A stretch of 64,000 nucleotides of DNA from Defluviimonas salinarum (GCF_026013545.1 NZ_JAPDOG010000019.1:1-64000); one strand, 5' to 3'. Shown: positions 16,588 to 25,065, numbered from the stretch's first letter. Numbers and translations are program-made. The notes: a model not told the origin generated them from the letters alone.

Positions 16588-17370
16588 GGCTGTGTTGCGC
16601 AAATCAACGGATGGCCGAGCTTCCCCTATCCCTGAACGGACTTATCCTGCGACCTTTGTGACGGGTATGCCGAGAGCGGTGTAGTCATTCAGGACGGCGA
16701 TGCGGACCTGTAGCCCAGCGACCTGGCGGTCGAAATCCCGCGCCATGAGCCGTTGGCCCAGAAGCTTCAGACAGTGCATCTTCGTTTCGACGCGGCTCCG
16801 GCGAGGATTGCCGCTCCATCGTAACCGGCCGGACTGGGCCGCAGTGGCCGCGATGATCTGTGATAGGCTCGCGGCATGGAGATTGACCGAGACCGGATCG
16901 ACGACGCCGGTTCGCTCGAACCGGTGGCGCTCACCGGCTCGATGTCGATCAGCAGATGGAGCGGGCCCTTGGAGCCGCGGTAGGGGATGTTCACCGGCAA
17001 GGTTTTCTGACGCCGGGATAGCGTGCTGAAGTCTGGCACAGCCCAGTCCAGGCCGACCAGGCGCAGCAGGCTCTCGACGAAGCCGGTCGTCGGTCTGAGC
17101 GCCATGCCGAACAGCACCTTCATCGTCAGGCAGGTTTGGATGGCGGCGTCGCTGCAGGTCTGCTGTCGGCAGCGCTTGCCGTTCGGCACGGCATCCCAGT
17201 TCATCGCGGGGTCGAACCAGATCGTCAGCGACCCACGGCGCTTGAGCGCTTCGTTATAGGCTGGCCAGTTCGAAGTCTTGTAGATCGCGGGTGTCGGTCT
17301 GCTCATGCCACCCATCTACCACGCTGGATTCACGAGATGAATCCCTCTCGGGATTTATGCAACACAGCCC
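16588..17370 (-). mobile_element. IS5-family remnant with internal deletion
   Basis: The ends GGCTGTGTTGCGCAAATC (16588) and, inverted, GGGCTGTGTTGCATAAATCC (17370) bound the element. The transposase starts at 17315 (MGGMSRPTPAIYKTSNWPAY) and is recognisable to GPLHLLID near 16960. About 350 bp of catalytic core is then missing, and the C-terminus resumes as RRSRVETKMHCLKLLGQRLM and runs to about 16670. The junction holds a foreign stretch carrying the CGCCACCGGTTCGAG core found in other IS remnants of this window. Confidence 0.78.
16915..16929 (-). repeat. Dispersed 15-nt core, copy 1 (inside IS5 remnant)
   Basis: Reads CGCCACCGGTTCGAG on the minus strand, flanked by GAGCCGGTGAG and CGAACCGGCG. 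It lies after the codons for GPLHLLID, where an intact IS5 transposase continues differently. Confidence 0.5.
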
Positions 17371-17428
17371 AGTTACACCCTCGTCGGCAAGACCCGCTAT
17401 GGCTGCGCGGTGGCCCGCAACAAGGGCA
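17371..17428 (+). mobile_element. Serine-recombinase scrap
   Basis: Nineteen in-frame codons give SYTLVGKTRYGCAVARNKG, matching the zinc-ribbon region of large serine recombinases (resolvase/integrase type). It is wedged between the IS5 end at 17370 and an IS481 fragment at 17429, and is too short to be functional. Confidence 0.55.
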
Positions 17429-17695
17429 TCGCTTCCTCCTCCTCGCTGAGAACGCTGGAGCGCGGTTCCTTTGGTCCGGTCTTACGATCCTCGACGGTCT
17501 CGCGCTTGCGCCATTTCGCGACGATCTTCGGATTGATCCCGAGTTCTCTGCTCAACGCCGCGGTCGGAGCTTGCGATCGCTGTATTGCTGCTCGGATAGC
17601 GTGTGTGGTCGTGGCGCAGCCGTGACGATCTTGTCCCATAGTGCTTCCTTCCATTCCAGCGAATGGATCGCACCATCAAACCGTGGGATCAAACA
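17429..17695 (-). mobile_element. IS481-family left-end remnant
   Basis: The left end TGTTTGATCCCACGGTTTG begins at 17695. The transposase N-terminus starts near 17640 (MGQDRHGCATTTHAIRAAIQ...) and keeps its HTH (ELGINPKIVAKWRKRETV) until about residue 66. The same end recurs at 63079. The end also supplies the last codons and stop of msrA. Confidence 0.78.
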
Positions 17696-18191
17696 CCTGG
17701 GAGACCCCACCCGCTTCACTCTGCCGTGGGAAGGGCGCCGGACAACCGACCGGAAAGCGCTGGAGGTAGTCCTGGTCCTTGGGTGGGTTCACTAGGAAAC
17801 GGCCGGCTTGGGTCACGCGGGTCACCACCTTGCCGGGCCAGTGGCCGGATGCGTCGACGTCGCAGATGGTTTCCTCGGCGATCACCCGCTGCGCCTCGCT
17901 CGTATGGAAGATCTCCGAACGGTAGATGGTCTCTACGACGTCTGAGCCGAGGTCGGGCCGGTGGACGATGAAGAAATATTCGAGCAACTCCCGGTAGGAC
18001 AGGCGATCCGGATCGTAGATGACCTCGACCACCTCCGCGTGACCGCCGTTGGTCATCTCGGTGGGGTTGTCGCCTTCTCCGCCCATCCAGCCCACGCGCG
18101 TGGAGATGACCCCGTCACGGTGGCGAAGCAACTGCTGCATGATCCAGGAGCAGCCCCCCGCGAGAACGGCGCGTTCATTGTCTTTGCTCAT
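17676..18191 (-). CDS. msrA: Peptide methionine sulfoxide reductase MsrA-like, C-terminus replaced by IS sequence
   Basis: 171 residues. Family features are GVISTRVGWMGG, the substrate-site segment GGHAEVVEVIYDPDRLSYRE, IYRSEIF and the DVDASGHWPGKVVT block. The usual GCFWG active-site motif reads GCSWI (Cys14), so the conserved Phe is lost. The final residues (SQVFDPTV) are encoded by the IS481 end and replace the native tail, which often carries recycling cysteines. A very good ribosome site (GGGAGGAG) precedes the ATG at 18191. The enzyme would reduce Met-S-oxide if still active. It is the last gene of a minus-strand group with the acetyltransferase relic upstream. Confidence 0.7.
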   Translation of the reverse strand: MSKDNERAVLAGGCSWIMQQLLRHRDGVISTRVGWMGGEGDNPTEMTNGGHAEVVEVIYDPDRLSYRELLEYFFIVHRPDLGSDVVETIYRSEIFHTSEAQRVIAEETICDVDASGHWPGKVVTRVTQAGRFLVNPPKDQDYLQRFPVGCPAPFPRQSEAGGVSQVFDPTV

Positions 18192-18215
18192 ATCGTGCTC
18201 CTCCCTTCGAAATCA

Positions 18216-18869
18216 TCAAAAAGACCAGAGACTTGCGCGGGGGGCGCGTAACCGGGGCTCGCGCTGCATCGGGAACATCGGCGGTGAATCGCCCGATCGG
18301 ATCTCGCCCAGCACCCGGAAGCCATGACGCTCATAGAACTGCCGGTTGTTGAGGCTGGTTGCCTCCAGATAGACCAGCTGCCGATCGCGATCGCAGGCCG
18401 CGAGCCCGTGCCGCGTCAATCTAGATCCGTACCCTCGCCCTTGCAACGCCGGGTCGACCCCGATCAGCGGGATGTACCAGTGCGGCTCCCGCGGATAAAA
18501 TCCGGCCATCTGTTCGAAAAGAAACAGCAACTCGCCGAGCTTCGGCCCGGACATGTGCTGCTCGAAGAGTGCGCCGATCGACCCGTCGTCGGGAAGAACC
18601 CCGGGCGGCAACCATTGTGCAACGCCGAGGTAGTCCCCGATGACGAAGGCGGAGCCATGGTCAAAGGACTTGCCGCCGAACAGCGTGACCAGCGGCAGGA
18701 ATACCGTCAGGAACTAAAGCGGGTCGGGCCAGGCCCAGCGCGCCGCGGGATCGGCGCTGAAGGCCATTGCCATCGCCGCTTCGAACCGGGCCCGCTCCGC
18801 ACTCGGAACGGCGCGAATCCGGAGCGCCTGGTCTCGATGCACGGCAGGGGATTTAGACAGATGGTTCAT
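18216..18869 (-). pseudogene. GNAT acetyltransferase gene with an in-frame amber stop
   Basis: The frame opens at 18869 (MNHLSKSPAVHRDQALRIRA) behind GGAGGACGCC. It meets TAG at about 18716 after RWAWPDPL and then continues open in the same frame (FLTVFLPLVTLFGGKSFDHG) through the acetyl-CoA site VDPALQGRGYGSRL to a TGA at 18216. One substitution (for example CAG to TAG) would explain it. Total length without the stop is about 217 codons, normal for this family. The stop lies 25 nt before the msrA start. Confidence 0.75.
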
Positions 18870-18942
18870 GGCGTCCTCCGGTGCATGTTGACATGGCGTC
18901 GAGCGGCGGCACGGCGCGTGGCAAGCCTGCCGGAAGGTCCTG

Positions 18943-19161
18943 TCACCAGGACGGGTCGCGGCCTTCGAGATCCTCGTCGCTGACGACCGGCGGCCGGAGC
19001 CGGTGACCGCTGAACGGCGCCGCATAGACCGAGCTGTAAGCGTCGCTCAGGCCTGCGAAGAGGGTTTCCAGGGCCGCGGCGAAGCCGAGATGCGGGATCC
19101 GCAGGTGCGGGATGCTGATGCGGCGGGTGGTGATCGGGGCGGTGGTGATGATGTCGGTCAT
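18943..19161 (-). CDS. Small protein of unknown function
   Basis: 72 residues (MTDIITTAPITTRRISIPHL...), ending DEDLEGRDPSW. The perfect ribosome site AGGAGG and leader GGAGGACGCCATGA are almost the same as those of the acetyltransferase gene 73 nt downstream, which supports real translation and a shared origin of the two leaders. No known domain. It is divergent from the regulator fusion at 19298. Confidence 0.6.
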   Translation of the reverse strand: MTDIITTAPITTRRISIPHLRIPHLGFAAALETLFAGLSDAYSSVYAAPFSGHRLRPPVVSDEDLEGRDPSW

Positions 19162-19297
19162 GGCGTCCTCCTATGAGATTAGAATGACAGGGCGCGGTGC
19201 ACAGGTCCTTGGCGGCGGGCTGAAGAAACCTGATCGTTCCTGAAGTTCGCATTCGCCAGAGATTCGGCTATCTTCCGATCCGTGGAGGGTACGCGCG

Positions 19298-20131
19298 ATG
19301 GACCTGCATTTCGGGCAATACCGACTGAAGCTCGCGGAACGGCAGCTCACTGGTCCGGAAGGACCCGTTGAGCTTTCGGCGCGAGGTTTCGACATCCTCG
19401 CCCTGCTGCTTCGCAGACCGGATGATGTGATCCGCAAGGCCGAGATTCTCGAAGCGGTCTGGCCGGGCATTGTGGTCGAGGACAACACGCTCCAGGTGCA
19501 CATGTCGGCGCTGCGAAAGGCGCTTGGAGCTGGAATGATCATGACTGTGCATGGGCATGGCTACAAGTTCACCGGTCCAAGGCCGGTCGCAATCCCCCCG
19601 GAACAGGACGCCTTAGAACCGGCCGACCACGAAAAGCCGCACCCGATGTTCAATTTTGCCGGGAGGACGAAGCCTCCGGTCACCGGCGGCTGTTTTTGTG
19701 GAGAAATCCGCTGCCGGATAACGGCGCCCGCGCTCGATACCGTAATCTGCCATTGCCGCATGTGTCAGAGGTTCAGCGGTTCGGCGTTCTCGATAGGGTC
19801 CGTATACCCATCCGCGTCCGTCACATTCACCAAGGGGCAGCCCAAGTATTTCAAATCCTCCCCGTTCGCTGAACGCGGTTTCTGCGCCACCTGCGGCTCA
19901 AGCTTGGCCTTCAGGCCCTCGTTTCCGCCGGTCACTCCGGAGTGGGATGGATGGATCCTGATTGATACCGGATCTCTCGACAATCCGTTTTCAATCGTCC
20001 CGCTCTGGCAACTTGGGATCGAAAGCCAGATGCCCTGGCTCGACCTGCAGGTCGGCAGCAAGCGGGTGCGATGTCAAGACTCGCCGGATGTTGTCGAGGC
20101 ATGGGCTGCGTTTGGTTTGCCTGTTCCCTAG
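19298..20131 (+). CDS. Winged-helix (OmpR/PhoB-type) DNA-binding domain fused to a GFA/CENP-V zinc domain
   Basis: 277 residues in one uninterrupted frame. Residues 1-95 are a complete PhoB-type winged helix (LSARGFDILALLLRRPDDVI, VHMSALRKALG, GHGYKFTGPRPVA), closely paralogous to the start of the next gene. Residues 128-277 are a glutathione-dependent formaldehyde-activating-type domain with its metal cysteines: Cys132/134/139 (GGCFCGEIRC), Cys151/153/156 (CHCRMCQRF) and Cys196/199 (CATCGSS). A thiol, zinc or aldehyde signal read directly by a DNA-binding protein is a reasonable inference, as is control of the divergent msrA group. The start follows GGAGGGT. Confidence 0.82.
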   Translation: MDLHFGQYRLKLAERQLTGPEGPVELSARGFDILALLLRRPDDVIRKAEILEAVWPGIVVEDNTLQVHMSALRKALGAGMIMTVHGHGYKFTGPRPVAIPPEQDALEPADHEKPHPMFNFAGRTKPPVTGGCFCGEIRCRITAPALDTVICHCRMCQRFSGSAFSIGSVYPSASVTFTKGQPKYFKSSPFAERGFCATCGSSLAFRPSFPPVTPEWDGWILIDTGSLDNPFSIVPLWQLGIESQMPWLDLQVGSKRVRCQDSPDVVEAWAAFGLPVP

Positions 20132-20285
20132 GTGCCACGTTTTATTGACATGCGCTTTCGATGAGGCTTTGCGTCGGCTCGCGGCCAAGGGCGTGCCCGT
20201 CAAAGTTTCCGTTTGCGCCAGACGTTCCCGATGTTCGCTTTCGAACGCGTTTCAGCTATCGTTCGGTCGGGAGGGGACGCGCGCG

Positions 20286-21812
20286 ATGGACCGGCAATTC
20301 GGGCCGTACCGATTGAAGCTTGCGGCACGGCAACTCGTCGGGCCGGAAGGACCGGTCGTGCTTTCGGCGCGCGCGTTCGACATCCTCGCCCTGCTGCTCG
20401 ACACGCCCGACGAGGTCGTTGGCAAGTCCACCCTTCTTGATGCCGTCTGGCCGGGCCTGATGGTCGAGGAAAACACGCTTCAGGTTCATATGTCGGCACT
20501 CCGAAAGGCACTCGACGACGGCATGATCGCGACCGTGCACGGAAGGGGTTACAAATACTCGGGGCCAAGACCCGTGGCGGTTGAAGCCACCGACGACCAG
20601 TTTCCGAACGGTTCGGCTGAAGGCGGGGCGGCGTCGCAGCCCAAGCCCTCAATCGCGGTCCTGCCCTTCGACAACATGAGCGGCGATCCGGAGCAATCCT
20701 ATTTCAGCGACGGGATCACCGAAGACATCATCGCGGAGCTTGGCAGGTTCAAGGAATTCCTCGTCATCGCGCGGAACTCCTCCTTCCAGTTCCGTGGGGC
20801 GGTGCGCGACGTGACCGACGTGGCGAAAACGCTTGGCGTTCAATATGTCGTTGAGGGCAGCGTGCGAAAGACCGGCAACCGGGTGCGGGTGTCAGTACAG
20901 CTGATTGATGCGGCGCGGTCGATCCATGTCTGGGGCGAGCACTACGACCGCGACCTGACCGACATCTTCGCCATCCAGGACGAAATCACCCAGATGATCG
21001 CGACTCGCCTAGCCCGGCAGGCCCGAACCGCGATTGCGTCGCGCGCCAGGGCTCGCCCGACCGACAATATGTCTGCCTACGAATGTTACCTGCGGGCGCT
21101 GCAACTGTCGGCCAACTATGACTATGACTCGGTCTGCAAGGCCGAACCCGTTCTGCGCCAGGCAATCGAACTCGATCCGAAGTTCGCCGCAGCCTACGCC
21201 ATGCTCGGCTTTGTCGAAACGCTCAAGTTCTTCTGGAATACGAAGCAGGACGACCTGCAGTCAGGATTGACGATCGCACGAACCGCCCTGCAACTCGACC
21301 CGGACGAGGCCTACGGTCACCTCGCCGCGGGCTTTGCTCTCGTGTACCTTCATCGCTTCAGGCAGGCCGAAGCCAGTCTGGACCGCGCCGTGTCATTGAA
21401 CCCAAACGACCCCTTCATCCTTACCGTCCACGCCGTTCTCCTACATTTCACCTCCAAGGCGGAAATGGCGCTTGAAAGACTAGACGATGCCCAACGTCGC
21501 GATCCGTTCGCCGTGGAATGGTACGGGGATTTCCGCGGGATCGCCTTGACGACGGCAGGGAGGTATCGCGAGGCGGTTGCCTGCTACGAGAAATTGGACA
21601 ACGTAACGCCGTGGTCGCTCGCCTATCTCACTGTCTGCTATGCCGAGCTGGGCGAGACTGCGCTTGCCAAGGGCTCGCTGGCAAAGCTCAGATCGCATTG
21701 GCCCGAAGAGAGCATCGATGAAATCATAGATCATGAGATGGATTACTTCGAGGACCCGGCGGTCTGTAGCCTATTCCGCTCGGTTCTAAGGTGCGTCGAC
21801 AACGGGCAATGA
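20286..21812 (+). CDS. Winged-helix/TolB-like/TPR regulator
   Basis: 508 residues from the ATG at 20286, after GGGAGGGGA. About 1-95 is a PhoB-type winged helix like that of 19298. About 118-250 is a TolB-like domain (SIAVLPFDNMSGDPEQSYFS, DGITEDIIAELGRF, VVEGSVRKTGNRVRVSVQLI). TPR repeats follow to about 480 (AIELDPKFAAAYAMLG, ALQLDPDEAYGHLAAG, AVSLNPNDPFILTVHA). Unlike the protein at 11847 there is no obvious membrane helix. Probably a transcription regulator; its ligand or partner is unknown. The first 95 codons and the leader are a tandem duplicate of the preceding gene. Confidence 0.8.
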   Translation: MDRQFGPYRLKLAARQLVGPEGPVVLSARAFDILALLLDTPDEVVGKSTLLDAVWPGLMVEENTLQVHMSALRKALDDGMIATVHGRGYKYSGPRPVAVEATDDQFPNGSAEGGAASQPKPSIAVLPFDNMSGDPEQSYFSDGITEDIIAELGRFKEFLVIARNSSFQFRGAVRDVTDVAKTLGVQYVVEGSVRKTGNRVRVSVQLIDAARSIHVWGEHYDRDLTDIFAIQDEITQMIATRLARQARTAIASRARARPTDNMSAYECYLRALQLSANYDYDSVCKAEPVLRQAIELDPKFAAAYAMLGFVETLKFFWNTKQDDLQSGLTIARTALQLDPDEAYGHLAAGFALVYLHRFRQAEASLDRAVSLNPNDPFILTVHAVLLHFTSKAEMALERLDDAQRRDPFAVEWYGDFRGIALTTAGRYREAVACYEKLDNVTPWSLAYLTVCYAELGETALAKGSLAKLRSHWPEESIDEIIDHEMDYFEDPAVCSLFRSVLRCVDNGQ

Positions 21813-21823
21813 ATTTGTCATTG
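21807..21823 (+). terminator. Weak stem-loop at the regulator's 3' end
   Basis: CAATGA-attTg-TCATTG has a 6-bp stem and starts within the last codons of the TPR regulator. A short T/A context but no T-run follows, so the call is tentative. Confidence 0.3.
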
Positions 21824-22113
21824 GCCGTAACCTGCGAATGCCGGCAGGTGTCTCTCGCCCCCGATTGTCCCTGGAATCGCAATGGTACGAGCGCATCGCT
21901 CCGCTTTCCCTCCCGACGGCCGACGTGTCGAAACGACGGTAAGGCCTGATCTCACAACGATCGATGCTGCCCGGACTGGCCTCTGGCCAGTGCGCCTTAC
22001 CGAGCGTCAGCTTTGTGGAGAGCACATGCGCCAAGGCGCGTGACACTCCCTACCGGCGGGGACCATTCCGCCGCTACGCCGACCAGCTTTGCGACGGGAT
22101 TATCAAGTTCGGT

Positions 22114-22354
22114 TGTCGGCCACGCTTGCCGGTCGGTGGTGGTCGCCATGTCATCTCTGGATCAAACCAGATCGAAAGCGATCCGCGCCGTTTCAACGCG
22201 TTCGCGGGTTCACTCGAACCGGTGGCGTGAACCGTTCACTGTAAGACGACCAGTTCGTGGTCTTGTACTTCGTAGGGGCCCAACTTCTTATACCATCCAG
22301 CTATTCTACTGGATTCATGCAGTGAATCTCTCAGCCGGTTTTTGCACCAAGGCC
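22114..22354 (-). mobile_element. IS5-type end fragment, copy A
   Basis: 241 bp starting from an outer end GGCCTTGGTGCAAAAACC at 22354. It encodes broken transposase N-terminal pieces (KYKTTNWSSYSE, then ALKRRGSLSIWFDPEMTW and PTGKRGRQP) split by a 30-nt insertion with GGTTCAC/GTGAACC arms. It aligns without gaps and with about 93% identity by eye to 28642-28882. The remaining sequence of 21824-22590 shows no gene. Confidence 0.7.
22213..22227 (-). repeat. Dispersed 15-nt core, copy 2
   Basis: CGCCACCGGTTCGAG on the minus strand, inside a 27-nt segment bounded by GGTTCAC and GTGAACC, between the SYSE and ALKRRG codons of an IS5-type transposase relic. Confidence 0.5.
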
Positions 22355-22367
22355 TATGCGCGGGATA

Positions 22368-22388
22368 AAGGGCAGTCATCCTGCCCTT
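22368..22388. terminator. Perfect 8-bp stem-loop
   Basis: AAGGGCAG-tcatc-CTGCCCTT. On the minus strand it is followed by TATCCC and lies 200 nt beyond the winged-helix gene stop at 22591, so it may end that transcript; no strong T-run. Confidence 0.35.
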
Positions 22389-22590
22389 GGCGAGACGCGT
22401 TCGATTTGGCCTGACACCTCCTTCCCTGATGTTTGTGGCTGGCTCGCACAGACCGCGCATTACCATCAGTTCGAGACGCAGCACCTACAGGAGACCGAGG
22501 CTAGAGGTGGGGCTCAAGCCGAATACCCCATCTAACCCAAACCATGTAAACGCCATGCGCTTCGGTGCATCGCTTCTTGAGATGAGTGGA

Positions 22591-23247
22591 TCACGCGGGA
22601 TCGTAGACGTACCCGATGCCGCGCACCGTGCGGATGGCCTCGGGTCTCTGCGGGTTGCGCTCGATCTTCTTGCGGATGCGCGAGATACGGATGTCGATCG
22701 ACCTGTCGAACGGATCCCACGATCTGTCGTGCGCGCCTTCGAGGATCTGATCGCGGTTCAGGACCCGGCCGCGATTCTCGGCGAAGAGCTTGAGCAGCCG
22801 ATACTCCATCGCCGTCAGCGGCACTTCGTTGCCCTCGGAATCGACCAGCTTCGCGGCCTCGACATTCAGCCAGGTTTTGCCGAAGGGGTAGATCCGCGTA
22901 TTCGTGGGTGATCTGAGTGGAACGATGTCGGCACCCCCGCTGCCGGTTGTCGGGGCGAGCGCGTCGATCAGCATGTTGACCAGCGACACTTCGGGTACAT
23001 GCCGGACACCTCCTTGCGAGGCCGTCGCCGGGCGGAAAGGCGACCGGTCACTGGCGGCTTCGCCCGTCAACGCCGTCAGGTGTTCGTTGGCCGAGGCTCG
23101 GGCCTTCGAGGTCTGTTCATGCAGCGGCGCCAGCTCGGCGTGCTTGGCAACCAGGCTAATGAGCGCGATGAAGGATTCGACGTCGATCTGAACGGACAGC
23201 GCCTGGCCGGCGTTGGGCTGTTCACATGCCACGGAAGCGGCAGCCAT
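22591..23247 (-). CDS. OmpR/PhoB-type winged-helix protein without a receiver domain
   Basis: 218 residues. The C-terminal ~95 residues are a clear trans_reg_C winged helix (VPLTAMEYRLLKLFAENRGR, then IDIRISRIRKKIERNP and IRTVRGIGYVYDP). The N-terminal ~120 residues show no response-regulator receiver (no phospho-acceptor Asp pattern) and instead carry a helical stretch (ESFIALISLVAKHAELAPLH) and a variable linker. The start at 23247 follows GAGAGGAAAACAAC. It probably forms an operon with the DUF1127 gene 62 nt upstream, whose product could be its partner or target. Confidence 0.75.
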   Translation of the reverse strand: MAAASVACEQPNAGQALSVQIDVESFIALISLVAKHAELAPLHEQTSKARASANEHLTALTGEAASDRSPFRPATASQGGVRHVPEVSLVNMLIDALAPTTGSGGADIVPLRSPTNTRIYPFGKTWLNVEAAKLVDSEGNEVPLTAMEYRLLKLFAENRGRVLNRDQILEGAHDRSWDPFDRSIDIRISRIRKKIERNPQRPEAIRTVRGIGYVYDPA

Positions 23248-23309
23248 GTTGTTTTCCTCTCAATCGTTCGGAAGCGGGGTTATCGCGGCGCTTCCCGCGT
23301 TTCCGGTGA

Positions 23310-23726
23310 TCAGACGCGCGGTCCGCGCAGGGTGGTGTCGAACGGAGCGATGTCAGTCCGACCTTGGGCGAGCCCGATATCCCTGAGGATATGGTTGCTC
23401 AGATGGGTCATCTCGGTGGCGGCGATCCGCCGGGTCCGGGTTCCGGCGCGAGCCTTCCTCGCGGCCAGGAACCTCGTGACGGCGGCTTGTATCGCGTCGA
23501 CGCACGTGGCGGCGAATCCGATGCGGCTCTGTCGTGTGGAGGGAAGATCCTCCGTCGCGGAGGCGGCGGCGAGGACGCCGGCTGTTCCGTCCACAGGCCT
23601 GACCGATGCCGCGCCCGTCGGCAGGATAGACCGGTTCGCGCGCTCCACCGAAGGCCGGGGCAGGCCAGAATCTAGGTACACGGTATCGCGCCGCGAAAAT
23701 GCGGTGGTCGCATTTGCGTTAAGCAT
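23310..23726 (-). CDS. DUF1127-containing protein
   Basis: 138 residues. The C-terminal arginine-rich helical DUF1127 motif is visible as ARKARAGTRTRRIAA followed by MTHLSNHILRDIGLAQGR. The N-terminal ~85 residues are low complexity and not recognised. Small DUF1127 proteins in related bacteria bind RNA and take part in phosphate or stress responses. The ATG at 23726 is preceded by AGAGGAAATGTC. A long palindrome lies in its 5' leader. Confidence 0.7.
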   Translation of the reverse strand: MLNANATTAFSRRDTVYLDSGLPRPSVERANRSILPTGAASVRPVDGTAGVLAAASATEDLPSTRQSRIGFAATCVDAIQAAVTRFLAARKARAGTRTRRIAATEMTHLSNHILRDIGLAQGRTDIAPFDTTLRGPRV

Positions 23727-23743
23727 GACATTTCCTCTTTTCA

Positions 23744-23764
23744 GGTCACGCATCGAGCGTGACC
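23744..23764. promoter_or_regulatory. Perfect dyad in the DUF1127 leader
   Basis: GGTCACGC-atcga-GCGTGACC, 8-bp arms with a 5-nt centre, 18 nt upstream of the start codon at 23726. It could be an operator or, in the transcript, a stem-loop that masks the ribosome site. Confidence 0.45.
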
Positions 23765-24091
23765 GCCGGGTGAGAGCGGAGCCGTCCACGGTCAGATCGG
23801 GTCCGCATCCAGGATTGGTCGGGGGCGCGGCCGACTAGGATCGGCAGGAGTTCAAATCTCGCGGGCCACCGGAACTATAGGCACCGAAAATCATTCATAC
23901 TCATGACGTTATAAGCAAAGAAATTACTTAGAGCTGAAAAGCTCTTTCGTGTTATGTATTCGGTCAGATCGTCCTCTGTTGGTTCTGTCGCTTCGCTCCG
24001 ACCGTAATTTCGGGAGCTCGACTTGTTACACTGTGACTGGCTTCTGATCGGAACGTGGGCAATTTTTTGTTGATCGGCGCGTCAATTTCAA

Positions 24092-24104
24092 ACGAATTGT
24101 TCGT
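24092..24104. promoter_or_regulatory. Possible LysR autoregulatory site
   Basis: ACGAA-ttg-TTCGT, 22 nt before the LysR ATG at 24127, in an AT-rich stretch. The rest of the 400-nt gap (23727-24126) shows no gene. Confidence 0.35.
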
Positions 24105-24126
24105 ATGCATTCGATAAGGAACGCTT

Positions 24127-24993
24127 ATGGACCTGGAGCTCTACCGCACGTTCCTCGCCATCGCCGATTCCGGCGGCTTCACCTCTGCAGCCGAGATTGT
24201 CGGTCGAACCCAATCGGCGGTAAGCCAGCAGGTCAAGCGGCTCGAGGACGCATTCGGACAGCCACTTGTCGACCGGACGGCAACGCCGGTCAGCCTCACG
24301 GAATATGGAAAGTCGCTGCTGCGTCCGGCGCGAGAGATCGTGGATATGCACGACGAGGCAATGGCCATGTTCCGGCGCACGACCTTCGAGGGGGTCGTCG
24401 TCGTTGGGGTGGCGGATGCCTATGTGAACCGGATTCTCAAAGATGTTCTGACGGAGTTCAGGAGCCTCCTGCCGCAGGGCACGATAAGCATCGTGATCGA
24501 CGGTTCGCTCGATCTTTCCCGGCGGATCGCCAACGGGTCGGTGGATCTGGCCTTCGTGACCGAGGGCAACTGCCCGACGCGCGGACCCGTGGCCTTCACA
24601 GACCGGCTTGTGGTGGTCGGGCCTTCCGCGATCAATTTGAGCAAGGTCGATCCGCTGCCGGTCGCTGTCTGGGATGAGCGCAACCAGGACGAACTGCCGC
24701 TCGTCGCGGCGCTTGAAGCCATGGGCCGGCACTATCGACCAGTCTGCATGTGCCGCAGCGTCCACGCCCAGCACCAGGCCGTCACCGCCAATCTCTGCGT
24801 CGCCGTCCTGGTCGAGGGCAGCATGGTTGAGGGCGAGCGCGCCTATCTGGAGGAGGACGGTTTTCCGGTGATGAAACATCTGAACATCCGGCTAGAGCGG
24901 TCCTATGCGAAGCGCTCGCCCGTCATCGACCGGCTGGGGAAACACTATCTCGACTTCTTCGCGCGGCAGAGCGCCGACGCAGCGGGAAAGTAG
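24127..24993 (+). CDS. LysR-family transcriptional regulator
   Basis: 288 residues. The N-terminal winged helix is MDLELYRTFLAIADSGGFTS with helix-turn-helix RTQSAVSQQVKRLEDAFG; the substrate-binding domain starts with VVVVGVADAYVNRILKD. AAGGA precedes the ATG. It stands directly upstream of and parallel to the OsmC/flavoprotein genes and is the obvious candidate to bind the repeated elements at 25066 and 26078. The inducer is not predictable; the targets suggest an oxidant or electrophile. Confidence 0.88.
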   Translation: MDLELYRTFLAIADSGGFTSAAEIVGRTQSAVSQQVKRLEDAFGQPLVDRTATPVSLTEYGKSLLRPAREIVDMHDEAMAMFRRTTFEGVVVVGVADAYVNRILKDVLTEFRSLLPQGTISIVIDGSLDLSRRIANGSVDLAFVTEGNCPTRGPVAFTDRLVVVGPSAINLSKVDPLPVAVWDERNQDELPLVAALEAMGRHYRPVCMCRSVHAQHQAVTANLCVAVLVEGSMVEGERAYLEEDGFPVMKHLNIRLERSYAKRSPVIDRLGKHYLDFFARQSADAAGK

Positions 24994-25065
24994 CAACGCG
25001 CTGGCCCGCGGCGACGCGGGCCTGCACCCGTGTGACCTAGGTAGCTTCGGCGCAATCGTCCACAC

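Noticed and set aside
18714-18718. Amber codon in the acetyltransferase gene as pyrrolysine
   Set aside because: GNAT enzymes do not use pyrrolysine, the MttB genes here lack amber codons, and no sign of pyrrolysine machinery is visible; a nonsense mutation is simpler.
19298-20131. The winged-helix/GFA fusion as a frameshift or annotation artefact
   Set aside because: The frame is continuous from a good start to a normal GFA C-terminus with a sensible linker, so no frameshift has to be assumed.
22368-22388. Short palindromes near 22.37 kb and elsewhere as parts of a CRISPR array
   Set aside because: No regularly spaced direct repeats with unique spacers exist anywhere in the window.
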